Shown piece after piece: positions 33,523-44,633 of a stretch of DNA of 64,000 nt. The stretch is from Perilla frutescens (taxonomy: Eukaryota > Streptophyta > Magnoliopsida > Lamiales > Lamiaceae), in assembly GCA_026008535.1 (NCBI GenBank), contig BRKX01000017.1:8386501-8450500 (forward strand). Direction: 5' to 3'. The notes beneath the pieces were generated by a model, which worked only from the letters and a program-made list of their open reading frames with translations, was not told the DNA's origin and made no database searches. The position numbers and the translations under genes are program-made. Within the stretch, counting starts at the first letter, position 1, and the number at the start of each line of letters is the position of its first letter.

Positions 33523-34408
33523 ATGTCTAACAAAAATGCGGGTACTAAGGGAGCAGCCACATGATTGAGTGATGAGATGATCACTACAATTGATCCTAAG
33601 AATACAGTGGAAGCCATTCAGCAACATCTCACGAAACTATTCAAAACTGAGATGGCGTCGTTGAATGAGAGACTCAGCCAAGTGGAAAATTCAATACAGG
33701 AGCAATCTCAACAAGCTCTTCGAGAGAACCATGGTGGTAGAGGCGGAAGAGGCGGATGAGGAGTTCGGATAGAGGCTCGACGCTACCTACATATAGAGAG
33801 ACAACGGACTGAGATGGGAGACTCAGAAGAGAAAGATAGATATTTAACTGCCGGAGGTAGGAGACACGGGAGAGTAAGGAATCGAGAAGACGACGACCTC
33901 GGCAACATCAAAATGAATGTACCTTCATTCCAAGGTAAAAATGATCCAGCCTTGTACCTTGAATGGGAGCGCAAGATTGAGATAATGTTCGATTGTCACA
34001 ATTATTCAGAGCTGAAGAAGGTGAAGTTGGCAGCAGTGGAGTTTTCAAATTATGCTATAGTTTGGTGGGATCAGTTGACATCCAGCAGACGGCGTAATCA
34101 GGAACAACCAATAGAGACGTAGGAAGAGATGAAGGCGGTGATGAGGAAGAGATTCGTGCCGAGTTACTACTATCGAGAGTTATACAACAAGTTGCAAAAC
34201 TTGAGACAAGGTACGAATAGTGTAGACGAATACTTCAAGGAGATGGAGGTTTCAATGATCCGAGCAAATGTGGAGTTAGATAGGGAGGCCACAAGGCTCG
34301 ACTTCTAGCCGGTTTACATAGAGATATCCGAGAGGTGGTGGAGTTGCAACACTATGTGGAGATGGAGGACATGGTACAAATGGCTATGAAGGTAGAGAAC
34401 CAACTCAA
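33523..34408 (+). pseudogene. Gy3 gag
   Basis: Starts at the ATG at 33523 (MSNKNAGTKG) and stops after 13 codons (33562). The frame then continues. It has a coiled-coil-like stretch (LFKTEMASLNERLSQVEN), a Gly/Arg-rich patch, and the gag core: NVPSFQGKNDPALYLEWERK, IMFDCHNY, YAIVWWDQL and RFVPSYYYREL (33900-34180). Further stops lie at 33757 and 34120, and a frameshift near 34285. It is cut at about 34408 by Gy4, so the zinc knuckle is mostly lost; only its last part (HIANQCPNRR) reappears at 38617. Confidence 0.87.
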
Positions 34409-35314
34409 GATGGTGACGTAAATCACGTGTGTGCATGGAGCTATTTTCGGCCCTTTAATTAATTTAATTAGGGGTTGAATTTTATTTAGACTATAGAATT
34501 TATTTAATTAATTTAGACTATAGTTTAGATCAGATTTTATTTAATTTGTATGTTAATTTTCGTCCATTATTAAATAGGTTTGACTAGAATTTTATTTAAG
34601 GCAATTTCCTACCTTGAATAGAATTCTAGTTTAGGTATTTTCCTAGTATAGTTAGGGATCCCTTTTGGATTAGATTTTATGCCTTTTTTTCTTCATAATT
34701 TCGTGCTTTTGCATCCAATTGTGTCTCAACTTATATTTTATTCATTTGTTGTTTTAGATACAAAACAATATTCTTAGAGCCTAGCAACTTTAAGTCTTAT
34801 TCAAGGGTATTGCTTAATCCACTTGAGGGATTAACCGGTATTCGCTAATCGAAGAACAACTTGGAGATTTCAACCTTGGATACGTTTGAGATTCAAGGAG
34901 GCTATCGGGTTGTGATTCACATCGATCCTCCATCAACATACACGATGTCAATCATCAAGCCACCCACATCCGTATCTTCCTTCCACATGATTGAGTTCGA
35001 ATTCTATACAATTCCTACACGTAAGTCCATTCCATCTCTATCATACCCTATCTACTCCAAGCCATTCTTAACCATCACCATACACGTTCCTATACCTCAA
35101 ACCATCCTCAAGCCTTCGTTATCTTCATCCTTGGTATTTGGTTTTGTGTTCATAGTTCGTGTCATAATTTAAGTGTCTTATTTGTCTAGATTAGTTTGTT
35201 TTATTCATTTATTTGAGTCAGATTGTTTCCCTTCTTTAGCTGACGTGTTTCGTATCCAGAAGTCTTCTGCTACGTCTCTAGATTCATTCTAGATTAATTA
35301 TTCAGGTCGTATCA
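34409..35314 (+). repeat. Gy4 5' LTR, truncated and lacking its TATA box
   Basis: Aligned with the 3' LTR it lacks the first ~153 bp. It also has a 67 bp internal deletion at 34704/34705 that removes the segment holding CTTATAAATAGGGG. It ends GGTCGTATCA. Confidence 0.87.
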
Positions 35315-35319
35315 TATTT

Positions 35320-35332
35320 TGGCATCAGAGCC
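35320..35332 (+). other. Gy4 primer binding site, variant
   Basis: TGGCATCAGAGCC, the same one-base variant as Gy1. Confidence 0.85.
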
Positions 35333-36103
35333 ACGTCAGCTCTGCTGGTCCTGGTTCAATCCGACGTGTCAAATCTTATCCTACTTGTCATCATACGTGT
35401 CGTTTATTTTCTTAATTATCTATCGAGTTGTAATAGCATAGTTATCCTATAAAAAAAATTCGGATTAAAAAAAAAAGAAATCTGAAAATTAAAAAAAACT
35501 GTTCGGATAAGAAAAATAGATCCAAAATTAAAAAAAAGAGGTATATTCATTGTGTTTCCAATTTAATCTTGTTTTAATTTTGGTACTTTCCTATAGTTGG
35601 TATTTTCTTTCTAGTCTAGTTCTGTACTTGGTACCTTCCTTTAGAGTTATATTTTATTTTTGGAACTTTCCTTCCAAGTTCTATTTTATTTTGGTAATTT
35701 CTTTTAGAGTTATATTTTATTTTTGAAACTTTCCTTCCAAGTTTTATTTTTATTTTGGTAATTTTCTTTTGAGTTGTAATTTATTTTTAGTTCTTTCCTT
35801 TTAGGGTCTAGTTCAATTATGATATTTAGATTGTGCCACAATTGTGTAACACTTTCCAAATTATCTAATCCCTTTTTCCTTTTCTTTTCTAATTCTTACC
35901 TTCCATACTTTTGGATTTATTTTTGAATTCCTATTCTATTTGGGAACTTCAAAATACATCTTAATTCCTTCCAACCCTCCATAAACTCTCCTATAACTAC
36001 AAATTTTCGTACACCATCATCAAGGGGATCGAAAATTCATCCTAGTCCACATACACCATCTGTTCACACTCATATACACCATCTGAACCATACACATGCA
36101 ACC
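35333..36103 (+). other. Gy4 leader
   Basis: A-rich block (35447-35540), T-rich TTTTTGGAACTTTCCTTCC repeats (35560-35820) and the start of CCATACACC repeats (from 36045). No gene is seen before the gag frame. Confidence 0.75.
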
Positions 36104-36418
36104 ATGTACCATCCAGTCCATACACCATACACCACTCATACTCCGTACACCCATACACCATATACACCAAATTCTTACCATTTCTACGGCAACAACATAA
36201 TCATCCCCGAGTTTGAAGGTCTATACGATCCTGATGCATACTTAGATTGGGAACGCAAAGTAGATAAATTTTTTGAATGCTATGACTTTCCTGAGAAAAA
36301 GAAAGTGCAGCTAGTTTCACTAAAGTTTAAAAAGCCTACGCCACAACATGGTGGAGATTCCAGTAGAACCGGTGCCACAGAGATCACCTTCCACCTATCG
36401 ACACATGGCGTGAGTTGA
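36104..36418 (+). pseudogene. Gy4 gag, N-terminal part
   Basis: The first 25 residues are encoded by the CCATACACC repeat block and read as HTPYT repeats. The gag core follows: NIIIPEFEGLYDPDAYLD, WERKVDKFFECYDF and KKKVQL (36190-36320). A one-base shift in an A run near 36330 throws the frame. The continuation (YATTWWRF-like, then a TAG) is read in the frame of the next entry. Confidence 0.82.
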
Positions 36419-37698
36419 AAGATTTGATACGGGAACGCTTCATTCCAGACCACTACCAATGGGAGTTGGAGGAAAAGCTACATAAACTTAGGCAAGGAGG
36501 CCATAGTGTAGATGATTTCTACAACGAAATGATTGAAGCCATGAGACGAGCTGATGTAGATGAGTATCTAGAAAATACAATGGAGAGATTTCTAGCTAGT
36601 CTACGAAGGTCAATCCAAGAAAAGGTCGCAGTATATCACTACGAGGAGATAGAAGACATGGTGCACTATGCTAAACAAGTTGAGAGACGTTTGGGACGTG
36701 CTACACCACAGTCCAGCTGTAGGCCCAAGCCTACAACACCTGTTTATGCTCGGCCTACACCAATTATTCAACCACCTATTGCTACACCACCTACATGGCC
36801 TACACCATCAATGCAGCCCTCAACCGATGCCAAACCCAAGGAAAAGCCAGTTGAAGTTAAGAAAGAAGAAGTGGAAATCAATGTTGTGATATCGTCTGAG
36901 TTCATCACCATCAAAGAAGATTCTACTTCCAAAGAGTTAGTTCAAGACGATTGTAATCAAGAGGAGTCAGTTTCCATTCATATCGATGAAGAGGTGCCCA
37001 TTCTCGAAATTACTAATTCAGAGAAGACAAGTATAGAAGATTGCAGTTTGGAAGTTTTGTCCATGGAGATGACAAGTCCTAAAGATTCTATGGAGGACAA
37101 ACTACAAATTGTGAATTTGGAGATCCATGACACAGTTGAGGAAGCCAAAAAAGTTGAAGAGTTGTTGGAGATACAACCTTGTTATGAAAAGGAGAATGAT
37201 ATCCGTGAAGCAATGGTTCAAGATCATAAGGAGCTCGATCAACCTAGTATCGAGAAGCCGCTGATTTCTAACATTTTTTGTCAACCTTGTACTTTTAAAA
37301 TTTTAATCTTACAGGTTACCAAAGTTGTGCCCTATGTTATTGATGTTCCACCAGACTTATTCATGGTTCCTATGTCCATGAATCCCATGAAGTTGAAGCT
37401 TGAGCTAAAAGAGATTGATGATCAGTTCGTGTTCGCTTTCGATCCAGGCCGTTCGAATTCGAGGACGAATTCTTTTCAAGAGGAGGGGAATGATGAGACC
37501 ATGACAAGCATCAAATCGGTCCATCTAAAGCTGCCATTGAATGATTCTAAGATTGTTACTCCGTTAACAATTAAAGATTGGAGATCAAGGTTTGAAGAAG
37601 AGAACATGAAGAACAAGCATGCACATGCATGTCGTATGCATGGAGATGGCGACGTAAATCACATGTGTGCATGGAGCTATTTTCGGCCCTTTAATTAA
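36415..37698 (+). CDS. Gy4 gag C-terminal part plus acidic module, long open frame
   Basis: 427 open codons. It begins with the second half of a gag core (RERFIPDHYQWELEEKLHK, GGHSVDDFYNEM, FLASLRRSIQEKV, EEIEDMVHYAKQVERRLG). A Pro/Thr-rich linker follows, with no CCHC knuckle. Then comes a long Glu/Asp/Ser-rich module with landmarks VNLEIHDTVEEAKKVEELL, IQPCYEKENDI and SNIFCQPC, followed by TFKILILQV. It rejoins the family at FVFAFDPGRSNSRTNSF and the PPT peptide, and reads 208 bp into the 3' LTR. No protease or RT motif is present. The module is shared with Gy1, which argues it was once coding and selected. Function unknown; it may act as a gag partner supplied with pol in trans. Confidence 0.75.
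   Translation: MKDLIRERFIPDHYQWELEEKLHKLRQGGHSVDDFYNEMIEAMRRADVDEYLENTMERFLASLRRSIQEKVAVYHYEEIEDMVHYAKQVERRLGRATPQSSCRPKPTTPVYARPTPIIQPPIATPPTWPTPSMQPSTDAKPKEKPVEVKKEEVEINVVISSEFITIKEDSTSKELVQDDCNQEESVSIHIDEEVPILEITNSEKTSIEDCSLEVLSMEMTSPKDSMEDKLQIVNLEIHDTVEEAKKVEELLEIQPCYEKENDIREAMVQDHKELDQPSIEKPLISNIFCQPCTFKILILQVTKVVPYVIDVPPDLFMVPMSMNPMKLKLELKEIDDQFVFAFDPGRSNSRTNSFQEEGNDETMTSIKSVHLKLPLNDSKIVTPLTIKDWRSRFEEENMKNKHAHACRMHGDGDVNHMCAWSYFRPFN
37478..37490 (+). other. Gy4 polypurine tract
   Basis: AAGAGGAGGGGAA before the 3' LTR, inside the open frame. Confidence 0.85.
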
Positions 37699-38617
37699 TT
37701 TAATTAGGGGTTGAATTTTATTTAGACTATAGTATTTATTTAATTAATTTAGACTATAGTTTAGATCAGATTTTATTTAATTTGTATGTTAATTTTCATC
37801 CATTATTAAATAGGTTTGACTAGAATTGTATTTAAGGCAATTTCCTACCTTGAATAGAATTCTAGTTTAGGTATTTTCCTAGTATAGTTAGGGATCCCTT
37901 TTGGATCAGATTTTAGGCCTTTTTTTCTTCATAATTTCGTCCACCTTAGCCTTATAAATAGGGGAACCATGTTACATTATTATTTTAGACATTATTGAAG
38001 TTATTTTGCTTTTGCATCCCATTGTGTCTCAACTTATCTTTTATTTGTTTGTTGTTTTAGATACAAAACAATATTCTTAGAGCCTAGCAACTTTAAGTCT
38101 TATTCAAGGGTATTGCTTAATCCACTTGAGGGATTAACCGGTATTCGCTAATCGAAGATCAACTTGGAGATTTCAACCTTGGATATATTCGAGATTCAAG
38201 GAGGCTATCGGGTTGTGATTCACATCGATTCTCCATCAACACACACGATGTCAATCATCAAGCCACCCACGTCCGTATCTTCCTTCTACAAGATTGAGTT
38301 CGAATTCTATACAATTCCTACACGTAAGTCCATTCCATCTCTATCATACCCTATCTACTCCAAGCCATTCTTAACCATCACCATGCACGTTCCTATACCT
38401 CAAACCATCCTCAAACCTTCATTATCTTCATCCTTGGTATTAGGTTTTGTGTTCATAGTTCATGTCATAATTTAAGTGTCTTATTTGTCTAGATTAGTTT
38501 GTTTTATTCATTTATTTGAGTCGGATTGTTTCTCTTCTTTAGCTGACGTGTTTTGTATCCAGAAGTCTTCCGCTACGTCTCTAGATTCATCCTAGATTAA
38601 TTGTCCAAGTCGTATCA
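37491..38617 (+). repeat. Gy4 3' LTR
   Basis: 1127 bp, TGATGAGACCATG...AGTCGTATCA. TATA box CTTATAAATAGG at about 37951-37962. The first 208 bp are read through by the gag-acidic frame. Confidence 0.9.
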
Positions 38618-39920
38618 CATAGCCAACCAATGCCCAAACCGACGTGTGATGATTCTGAAGGACAATGGTGAGATTATGATGGATGAAGAAGAAGTTGATC
38701 CGGAGATGTCGGGTTTATCCGAGTCGAGTGGGGAGGAGGAGTATGCAGCGCCCAGCGCTCTTATTTTGGTTGCACGCAAATCTTTTAGCTTGCATACTAA
38801 GAGCGTCGATAAGGAGCAAAGGGAGAACATATTCCATACCAGATGCCACATGAAGGATAAGGTATGTAGCATGATTATTGATGACGGTAGTTGTACTAAT
38901 GTTGCAAGTGTTGTGATGGTGACAAAATTAGGATTACCGGTTCTCAAGCATCCTAAGCCATACAAGCTGCAGTGGTTGAACGATAATGGAGAAACCAAGG
39001 TGAACAAGCAAGTTCGAGTGCCATTTCAGATTGGCAAGTATGAAGATGAAGTGTTGTACGATGTTGTGTCTATGCAAACGGGACATATTTTGCTAGGACG
39101 TCCATGGCAATTTGATAGGAGGGTGAAGCATGATAGCTTTACAAATAAGTACTCTTTTGTACTTAACAAGAAAACGGTGACATTAGCTCCTCTCACACCA
39201 TCCCAAGTGTATGAGGACCAAGTGAAGCTACAAAAGGAGGCCGATACCATGAGGAAGAAAGGAAATGAGGCCAATGTTGGAAAGGAAGTGATCCAACACG
39301 CTTGTTTTGCCATAGCTAGTGACGTCAAATGGGCTGTGCAAAATGAGAAGCTAATGTACTTGATGATCCGCAGAGATATGTTAATGAGTGCTAACCCATT
39401 TGATCCATCTTTGCCTAGTTCTATTATATCTCTTTTGCAGGAATTCAAGGATGTTTTTCCCGAAGAGATGCCACCGGGTTTGCCACCAATTAGGGAAATC
39501 GAGCACCAAATTGACTTCATGCCTGACGCCACATTACCAAACCGACCGGCGTATAGGAGCAACCCTGAGAAGATAAAAGAACTAGAACGTCAAATACATG
39601 AGTTATTGGAGAAGGGCAAAGTGAGGGAGAATTTGAGTCCATGCGTGAGTCCAGTCTTACTCGTGCTGAAGAAGGATTCATCCCTATGGATGTGTGTCAA
39701 CTGCCGAGCCATCAACAACATTATGGTAAAGTATCGACATCCCATTCCCCGTTTAGATGATATGTTAGACAAATTACATGGTGCATGCATATTCTCTAAG
39801 ATAGACTTAAGAAGTGGCTACCATCAAATTCGTATTAAAGAAGGGGATGAGTGGAAAAAGGCATTCATTACAAACCTAGGATTGTATGAATGGTTAGTTA
39901 TGTCATTTGGTTTAACAAAT
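38618..39920 (+). pseudogene. Gy3 zinc-knuckle end, protease and RT (5' part)
   Basis: Resumes in the knuckle (IANQCPNRR). The protease site reads MIIDDGS (about 38871), with Asp in place of the Ser of the DSG triad. Conserved LLGRPWQFDRR follows (about 39090). RT motifs: VFPEEMPPGLPP, IEHQIDF, NRPAYRSNP, SPCVSPVLLVLKK, CRAINNI, FSKIDLRSGYHQIR and LVMSFGLTN. It is then cut at 39920 by the solo LTR in the middle of the T-N-A-P-S-T-F motif, which is completed at 42486. The frame is open across all of this part. Confidence 0.9.
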
Positions 39921-42485
39921 TGTCACACCCGTCCCAATAAAATAAATGTAAAATATAAAGTAATGTAAAAATTAGGGTGAGGTGTTTCTTCTAAAAATAT
40001 AAATATGTATTTTCATTAAAAAGTGTTAAACTTAAAAATTTAGGTTAACATGTGGTGCATTTAAAGTTATAAATAATTATAAAAATATAATTTACTAAAG
40101 AATGTAAAGAAATCATTGCTCACTTTGTAGAAACAATATAATTCTAAAAATATACAAATAAATTTGAATTCAAACCTACGATATCTAAGCAGCAAATTAA
40201 AATATAATAATATAAACTCTTGCCCTCCTCACAGGTCGTCATCCATGTATACACTTCTCAGGACTTGTCAGAGCTTTCAGCATGCATGCATCGATGCACC
40301 ACACGTTATCACTTTCATCTACAATACATGAACTACATGAGCTAAAGCTCAGTAAGCAGAAATCATGCACATGCATGTTCACTGGCAGTCACAACACGTG
40401 CAAGACACATCATACCACAAACGTGAAATGCTCGTGTATAAAATCCTTTCATGCCATCTCAAAAGCATTTTCAACGTTTAGGAACTTGGCTCCCTTCACC
40501 AGACACCAACATGAGTCATGAGCTCATAATATAATCAATATTCACTTGGCCAAATTGTGATTAGTGCACTCATGTGGCTCATCCTTCCTGGACCCAAGGG
40601 ACACGCCCCCTGCCTGTTCCCTTAGATCCCACATGAAAGTCATCCCACATCAGCCACTCATCACCTCAAAGGTGCAGTCGAAGTGGACCATCCTCCCTGG
40701 ACCCCAAGGGACACGCCCCCTGCCTGTTCCCTTTGATCCCACATGGAAGTCATCCCACTCGAGGCACAAATATCAACACAATACAACACGGGCTGGTGGT
40801 GACCAATCCCAAACAAAACATTTTCTCTCTCTCTCTCTCAAAACCATTTCATGCATACAACCTCGATAATATCTACATGACGTGCATGCATATGCTCGTG
40901 CTCATGTACAAGATATTCAATACAAGATAATACAATATCACAAGTATATCATATCACATAATCATACAATATAACACAATAATATATAATAAATAGTAAA
41001 CACATATAATCAAATGATACTATGTTCATGCATTGTAGTTGAGGATGGATTTATACTTACCTTGAGTCCCGGCATACAGTATTTGAGATCCTAGATCAGG
41101 TTCTTCCTCAATATTGTGTAACTGATAACTAACAATATTATAATTACTAATTAAGCACTTGTTCTAAAGTAATGAAATTTACTTTCTGAATTCATTAAAA
41201 CTCTTGGTTCATGATCACCTCTTATCTTAATTAAACATCTTTATTCTTCTTCACATGTAGTAATACAATTGAGTATATTTAATATATCTAAAACATAATT
41301 TATTAATACATGAAACCATATAGCTGGAACCATATCTCTCTTACTTGACTTATTTTGATATTAAATATATATTTATATATACAAAAATATAAATATATTT
41401 AGATGCTCCAAACACAATTTCATTGATTTATTATTTTACTAGCATATTACTATATCTAGATGCCATTAGTCGCCGCAACAAAGATGCATTTAATTTGTCC
41501 AACTACTTATATTATTTACTATTTAAAGCATCACTAAATAATGAAATGGTATTCATATAAGTCACGCTTTAGTGAGAAAGGATCTTGCTTACTGTAAACT
41601 TTTCAAATAATTATAATCCATTCATAATTGGATAAATTAGAATTTCCATATATTCAAATATATTAGCAATTAATTGATCTACCAATTAATTAAATGATCC
41701 AATTTTAATTACTTAATCGTTCTTATTTTATTATAGTTTCAAGTCACAATAAATCTTAAATAACCATATATATTTCTAATTGAAATCATGTTCCACCTAT
41801 AATTAATTATTATGAAATTAATCAACATCAAATATAAATTACCATATAACTAACAATTTGTGCTCTCTATATTATAAACTATATTTGAGGAATTAGATCA
41901 TTTTAATATCTAATATATACTAATTATTTTATCAAGCTACGAAAAGAATTAACTAAAATTGCGATTATATACTTGACTAATTTGTACCTTTAGTATTTGA
42001 GTTTTTGGCCATGCTTCCTTGTTTTATTTTTATCTCAACCTTTCTTATGAGACTTGTGAGATTGTATATGTATAGTTGTATATAAATATGGATATATATA
42101 TATATATATAAACACAAATACCTAAGCTTCATGAATTGATAACCAAATTCCTTACACCTATCACACAATTAAGATTACGTGTAAGCTCAAGGAATTGTTT
42201 TGTTTTTCTTTTTTTTCATCTAATCTAATTCTTACATGTGTTAGTGTATCAATATTATACAATGTATCCTTTTATAATATCATTATTATCTAAACTTGGA
42301 TATATCTATATTTGCGTGGGTGTGTGTATCTTATATATTACATAAATTCACTTTTATAAACAAATAGATATAGTCACATTGACACATATCTATGTAAATG
42401 CAATTGGCATGAAAATAAGCACATAATAATTATATATAAAATATGTAAAAATAACAATTGAGTAGTGAGAGGCATGGTTATTACA
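39921..42485 (-). mobile_element. Solo LTR (Tekay/Del-like), minus orientation, in Gy3 RT
   Basis: 2565 bp bounded by TG...CA (TGTCACACCC...GGTTATTACA) with 5 bp duplication CAAAT (39916-39920 and 42486-42490), no coding sequence and no second LTR. Read on the minus strand it starts TGTAATAACC and ends CGGGTGTGACA, like the three-LTR chromovirus derivative, and contains a CTTACTGAGCTTTAGCTCATG block resembling the CACTGAGTG...TAGTACTCAC block there. The minus orientation is inferred from this. A solo LTR forms when two LTRs recombine and the interior is lost. AT-rich from 41000 to 42450. Confidence 0.82.
40580..40762. repeat. Duplicated GC-rich block in the solo LTR
   Basis: A ~70 bp block (GGGACACGCCCCCTGCCTG core) occurs at about 40580-40652 and again at 40689-40762, 109 bp apart. 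Confidence 0.75.
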
Positions 42486-44633
42486 CAAATGCTCCTAGTA
42501 CTTTTATGCGTCTTATGAACCATGTTTTACGTGTCTTTATTGGTAGATTTGTTGTGGTTTATTTTGACGACATTTTGATTTATAGTAAGGATGAAAGGGA
42601 ACATGTAGAGCATTTGAAGTATATTTTACAAGCTTTGAGAAAGGAACAACTATATGCTAACTTAAAGAAATGCACCTTCTGCACAGATAAGGTTGTGTTT
42701 CTTGGTTTTGTTGTTAGTGCAGATGGAGTATAGCCGTATAGGTAGACGAATAGAAGGTTCGTGCCATCCAAGAATGGCCGACGCCAACAAATGTGAGTGA
42801 AGTTCGAAGTTTCCATGGACTTGTGAGCTTCTATCGGCGTTTCGTCCCACACTTCAGTAGTATCGCAGCACCCATGACTGAAGTGATAAAAAAGAATGTG
42901 GAATTCCATTGGGGAGAAGCACAAGAAAAGGTGTTCCAAACTCTCAAGGAGAAATTGACACATCCACCGGTATTATCTCTTCCAAACTTTTCTAAAACTT
43001 TTGAGATAGAATGTGATGCTTCTGGCATTGGAATTGGTGTAGTGTTGATGTAAGAGATTTGGCCCATTGCCTACTTTAGTGAGAAGCTTGGCGACGCCAC
43101 CGTAAAATACCCGATGTATGACAAGGAGTTATATGCACTAGTTCGGGCATTGCAAATATGGCAGCACTATTTGTGGCCTAAAAACTTTGTGATCCACACC
43201 GATCATGAGTCGTTGAAGTATCTAAAGGGGCAACACAAGTTGAACAAAAGACAAGCCCGTTGGATAGAGTTTGTTGAGACATTTCCGTACGTCATCAAGT
43301 ATAAGCAAGGGAAAGAGAATGTAGTAGTTGACGCACTATCGAGGAGGTACGCTTTACTTTCCACTTTAGATGCTAAGTTGCTTGGTTTTGAGTACATTAA
43401 GAGTATGTATAGTGAGGATGGTGATTTTAAGGATATATATATTGCATGTGAAGAATCTGGAGATGGGAAATTTTATAGGCATGATGGATATTTTTTTAGA
43501 GTAAATAGGTTGTGCGTGCCTAATTGTTCCACGCGTGATCTTTTGTTGTTGGAGTCACATGGTGGAGGTTTGATGGGGCATTTTGGGGTAGCTAAGACTT
43601 TAGCTGCATTGAGGGAACATTTCTTTTAGCCTCATATGAAGCGTGATGTCGAACGTGTGTGTGCTAAGTGTGTTACATGTAGACAAGCTAAGTCTAGAGT
43701 CCAACCACATGGTTTATACATGCCTTTGCCTATTCCTACATCGCCTTGGATAGATATATCTATGGATTTTGTGTTAGGATTGCCTAGGAGTAAATGTGCT
43801 CATGATTCTATTTTTGTGGTTGTGGATAGATTTTCCAAGATGGCACATTTTATAGCATGCTCTAAAACAAATGATGCATCCTACATTACTGATTTGTTCT
43901 TTAAGAAAGTTGTGCGTTTACATGGTATGCCTAAGACTATTATTTCTAATAGAGATGCTAAGTTCTTAAGTTATTTCTGGAAGACTTTGTGGTGTAAGTT
44001 AGGTACAAAACTGTTGTTTTCTACTACTTGTCACCCACAGACTGATGGTCAAACGGAAGTAGTAAATAGGACTTTATCTACGTTGTTGAGGACAATAATT
44101 AAAAAGAATATCAAAACTTGGGAAGAATGTTTGCCACATGTTGAATTTGCATATAATAGGTATGTCCATTCTGCATCTCAATTTTCTCCATTTGAAGTTG
44201 CATATGGATTTAATCCTTTGACTCTGTTGGATTTAATTCACTTGTCTGTTCATGAACATACTAACCTTGATGGGAAAAGGAGAGCTGATTTTGTTAAACA
44301 GATACATGAGAAGGCTAGAGCAAACATAGAGAGGTGAACCGAGCAATACACCAATAAAGCCAACAAGGGGTGGTGAAAGGTTGTGTTTGAGCCCGGCGAA
44401 TGGGTTTGGCTACATATGCGGAAAGAAATATTTCCAGTTCAAAGGCGTTCTAAGTTACTTCCTCGAGGAGATGGACCATTCCAAGTTGTAGAACGCATTA
44501 GTGACAATGCATAAAAATTGGACTTGCCAGGTGAGTATAAAGTGAGCTCTTCATTTAATGTTGCTGACTTAAGTCCTCTTGATGTAGGTGACGAGCTAGA
44601 TTTGAGGACAAATCCTTTTCAAGAAGAGGGGAC
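42486..44633 (+). pseudogene. Gy3 RT (3' part), RNase H and integrase
   Basis: Continues RT with [13 protein letters not shown] and the catalytic YFDDILIYS (about 42555-42590). A frameshift lies near 42730. RNase H follows: FEIECDASG (about 43000), [23 protein letters not shown] and VVVDALSRR. Integrase: HHCC finger ([11 protein letters not shown]...CAKCVTC), [10 protein letters not shown] (first Asp), then ISNRDAKF where the second catalytic Asp is Asn (43948-43950), then [12 protein letters not shown]. It ends with [12 protein letters not shown] and DLRTNPFQEEG at the PPT. Stops at 43051, 43627, 44335 and about 44512. No canonical chromodomain follows. Confidence 0.9.
44620..44633 (+). other. 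Gy3 polypurine tract
   Basis: CAAGAAGAGGGGAC directly before the 3' LTR, encoding QEEGT in the pol frame. Confidence 0.85.

Larger units (their letters stand above)
34409..38617 (+). mobile_element. Gy4: pol-less gag plus acidic-module element nested in Gy3
   Basis: 5' LTR about 34409-35314 (lacking its first ~153 bp), interior 35315-37490, 3' LTR 37491-38617. It sits in the Gy3 gag. The left junction is a deletion that also removed Gy3 sequence, with the short shared word AGATGG at the join, so no target duplication can be read. It codes for gag and an acidic module only. Related to Gy1 by LTR, primer variant and module. Confidence 0.88.

Noticed and set aside
38615..39562. Minus-strand frames opposite Gy3 protease-RT
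   Set aside because: Shadows of a well-supported pol frame on the plus strand.
40564..40869. Open frames in the solo LTR
   Set aside because: They lie over the duplicated CACGCCCCCTG block and have no protein motif.
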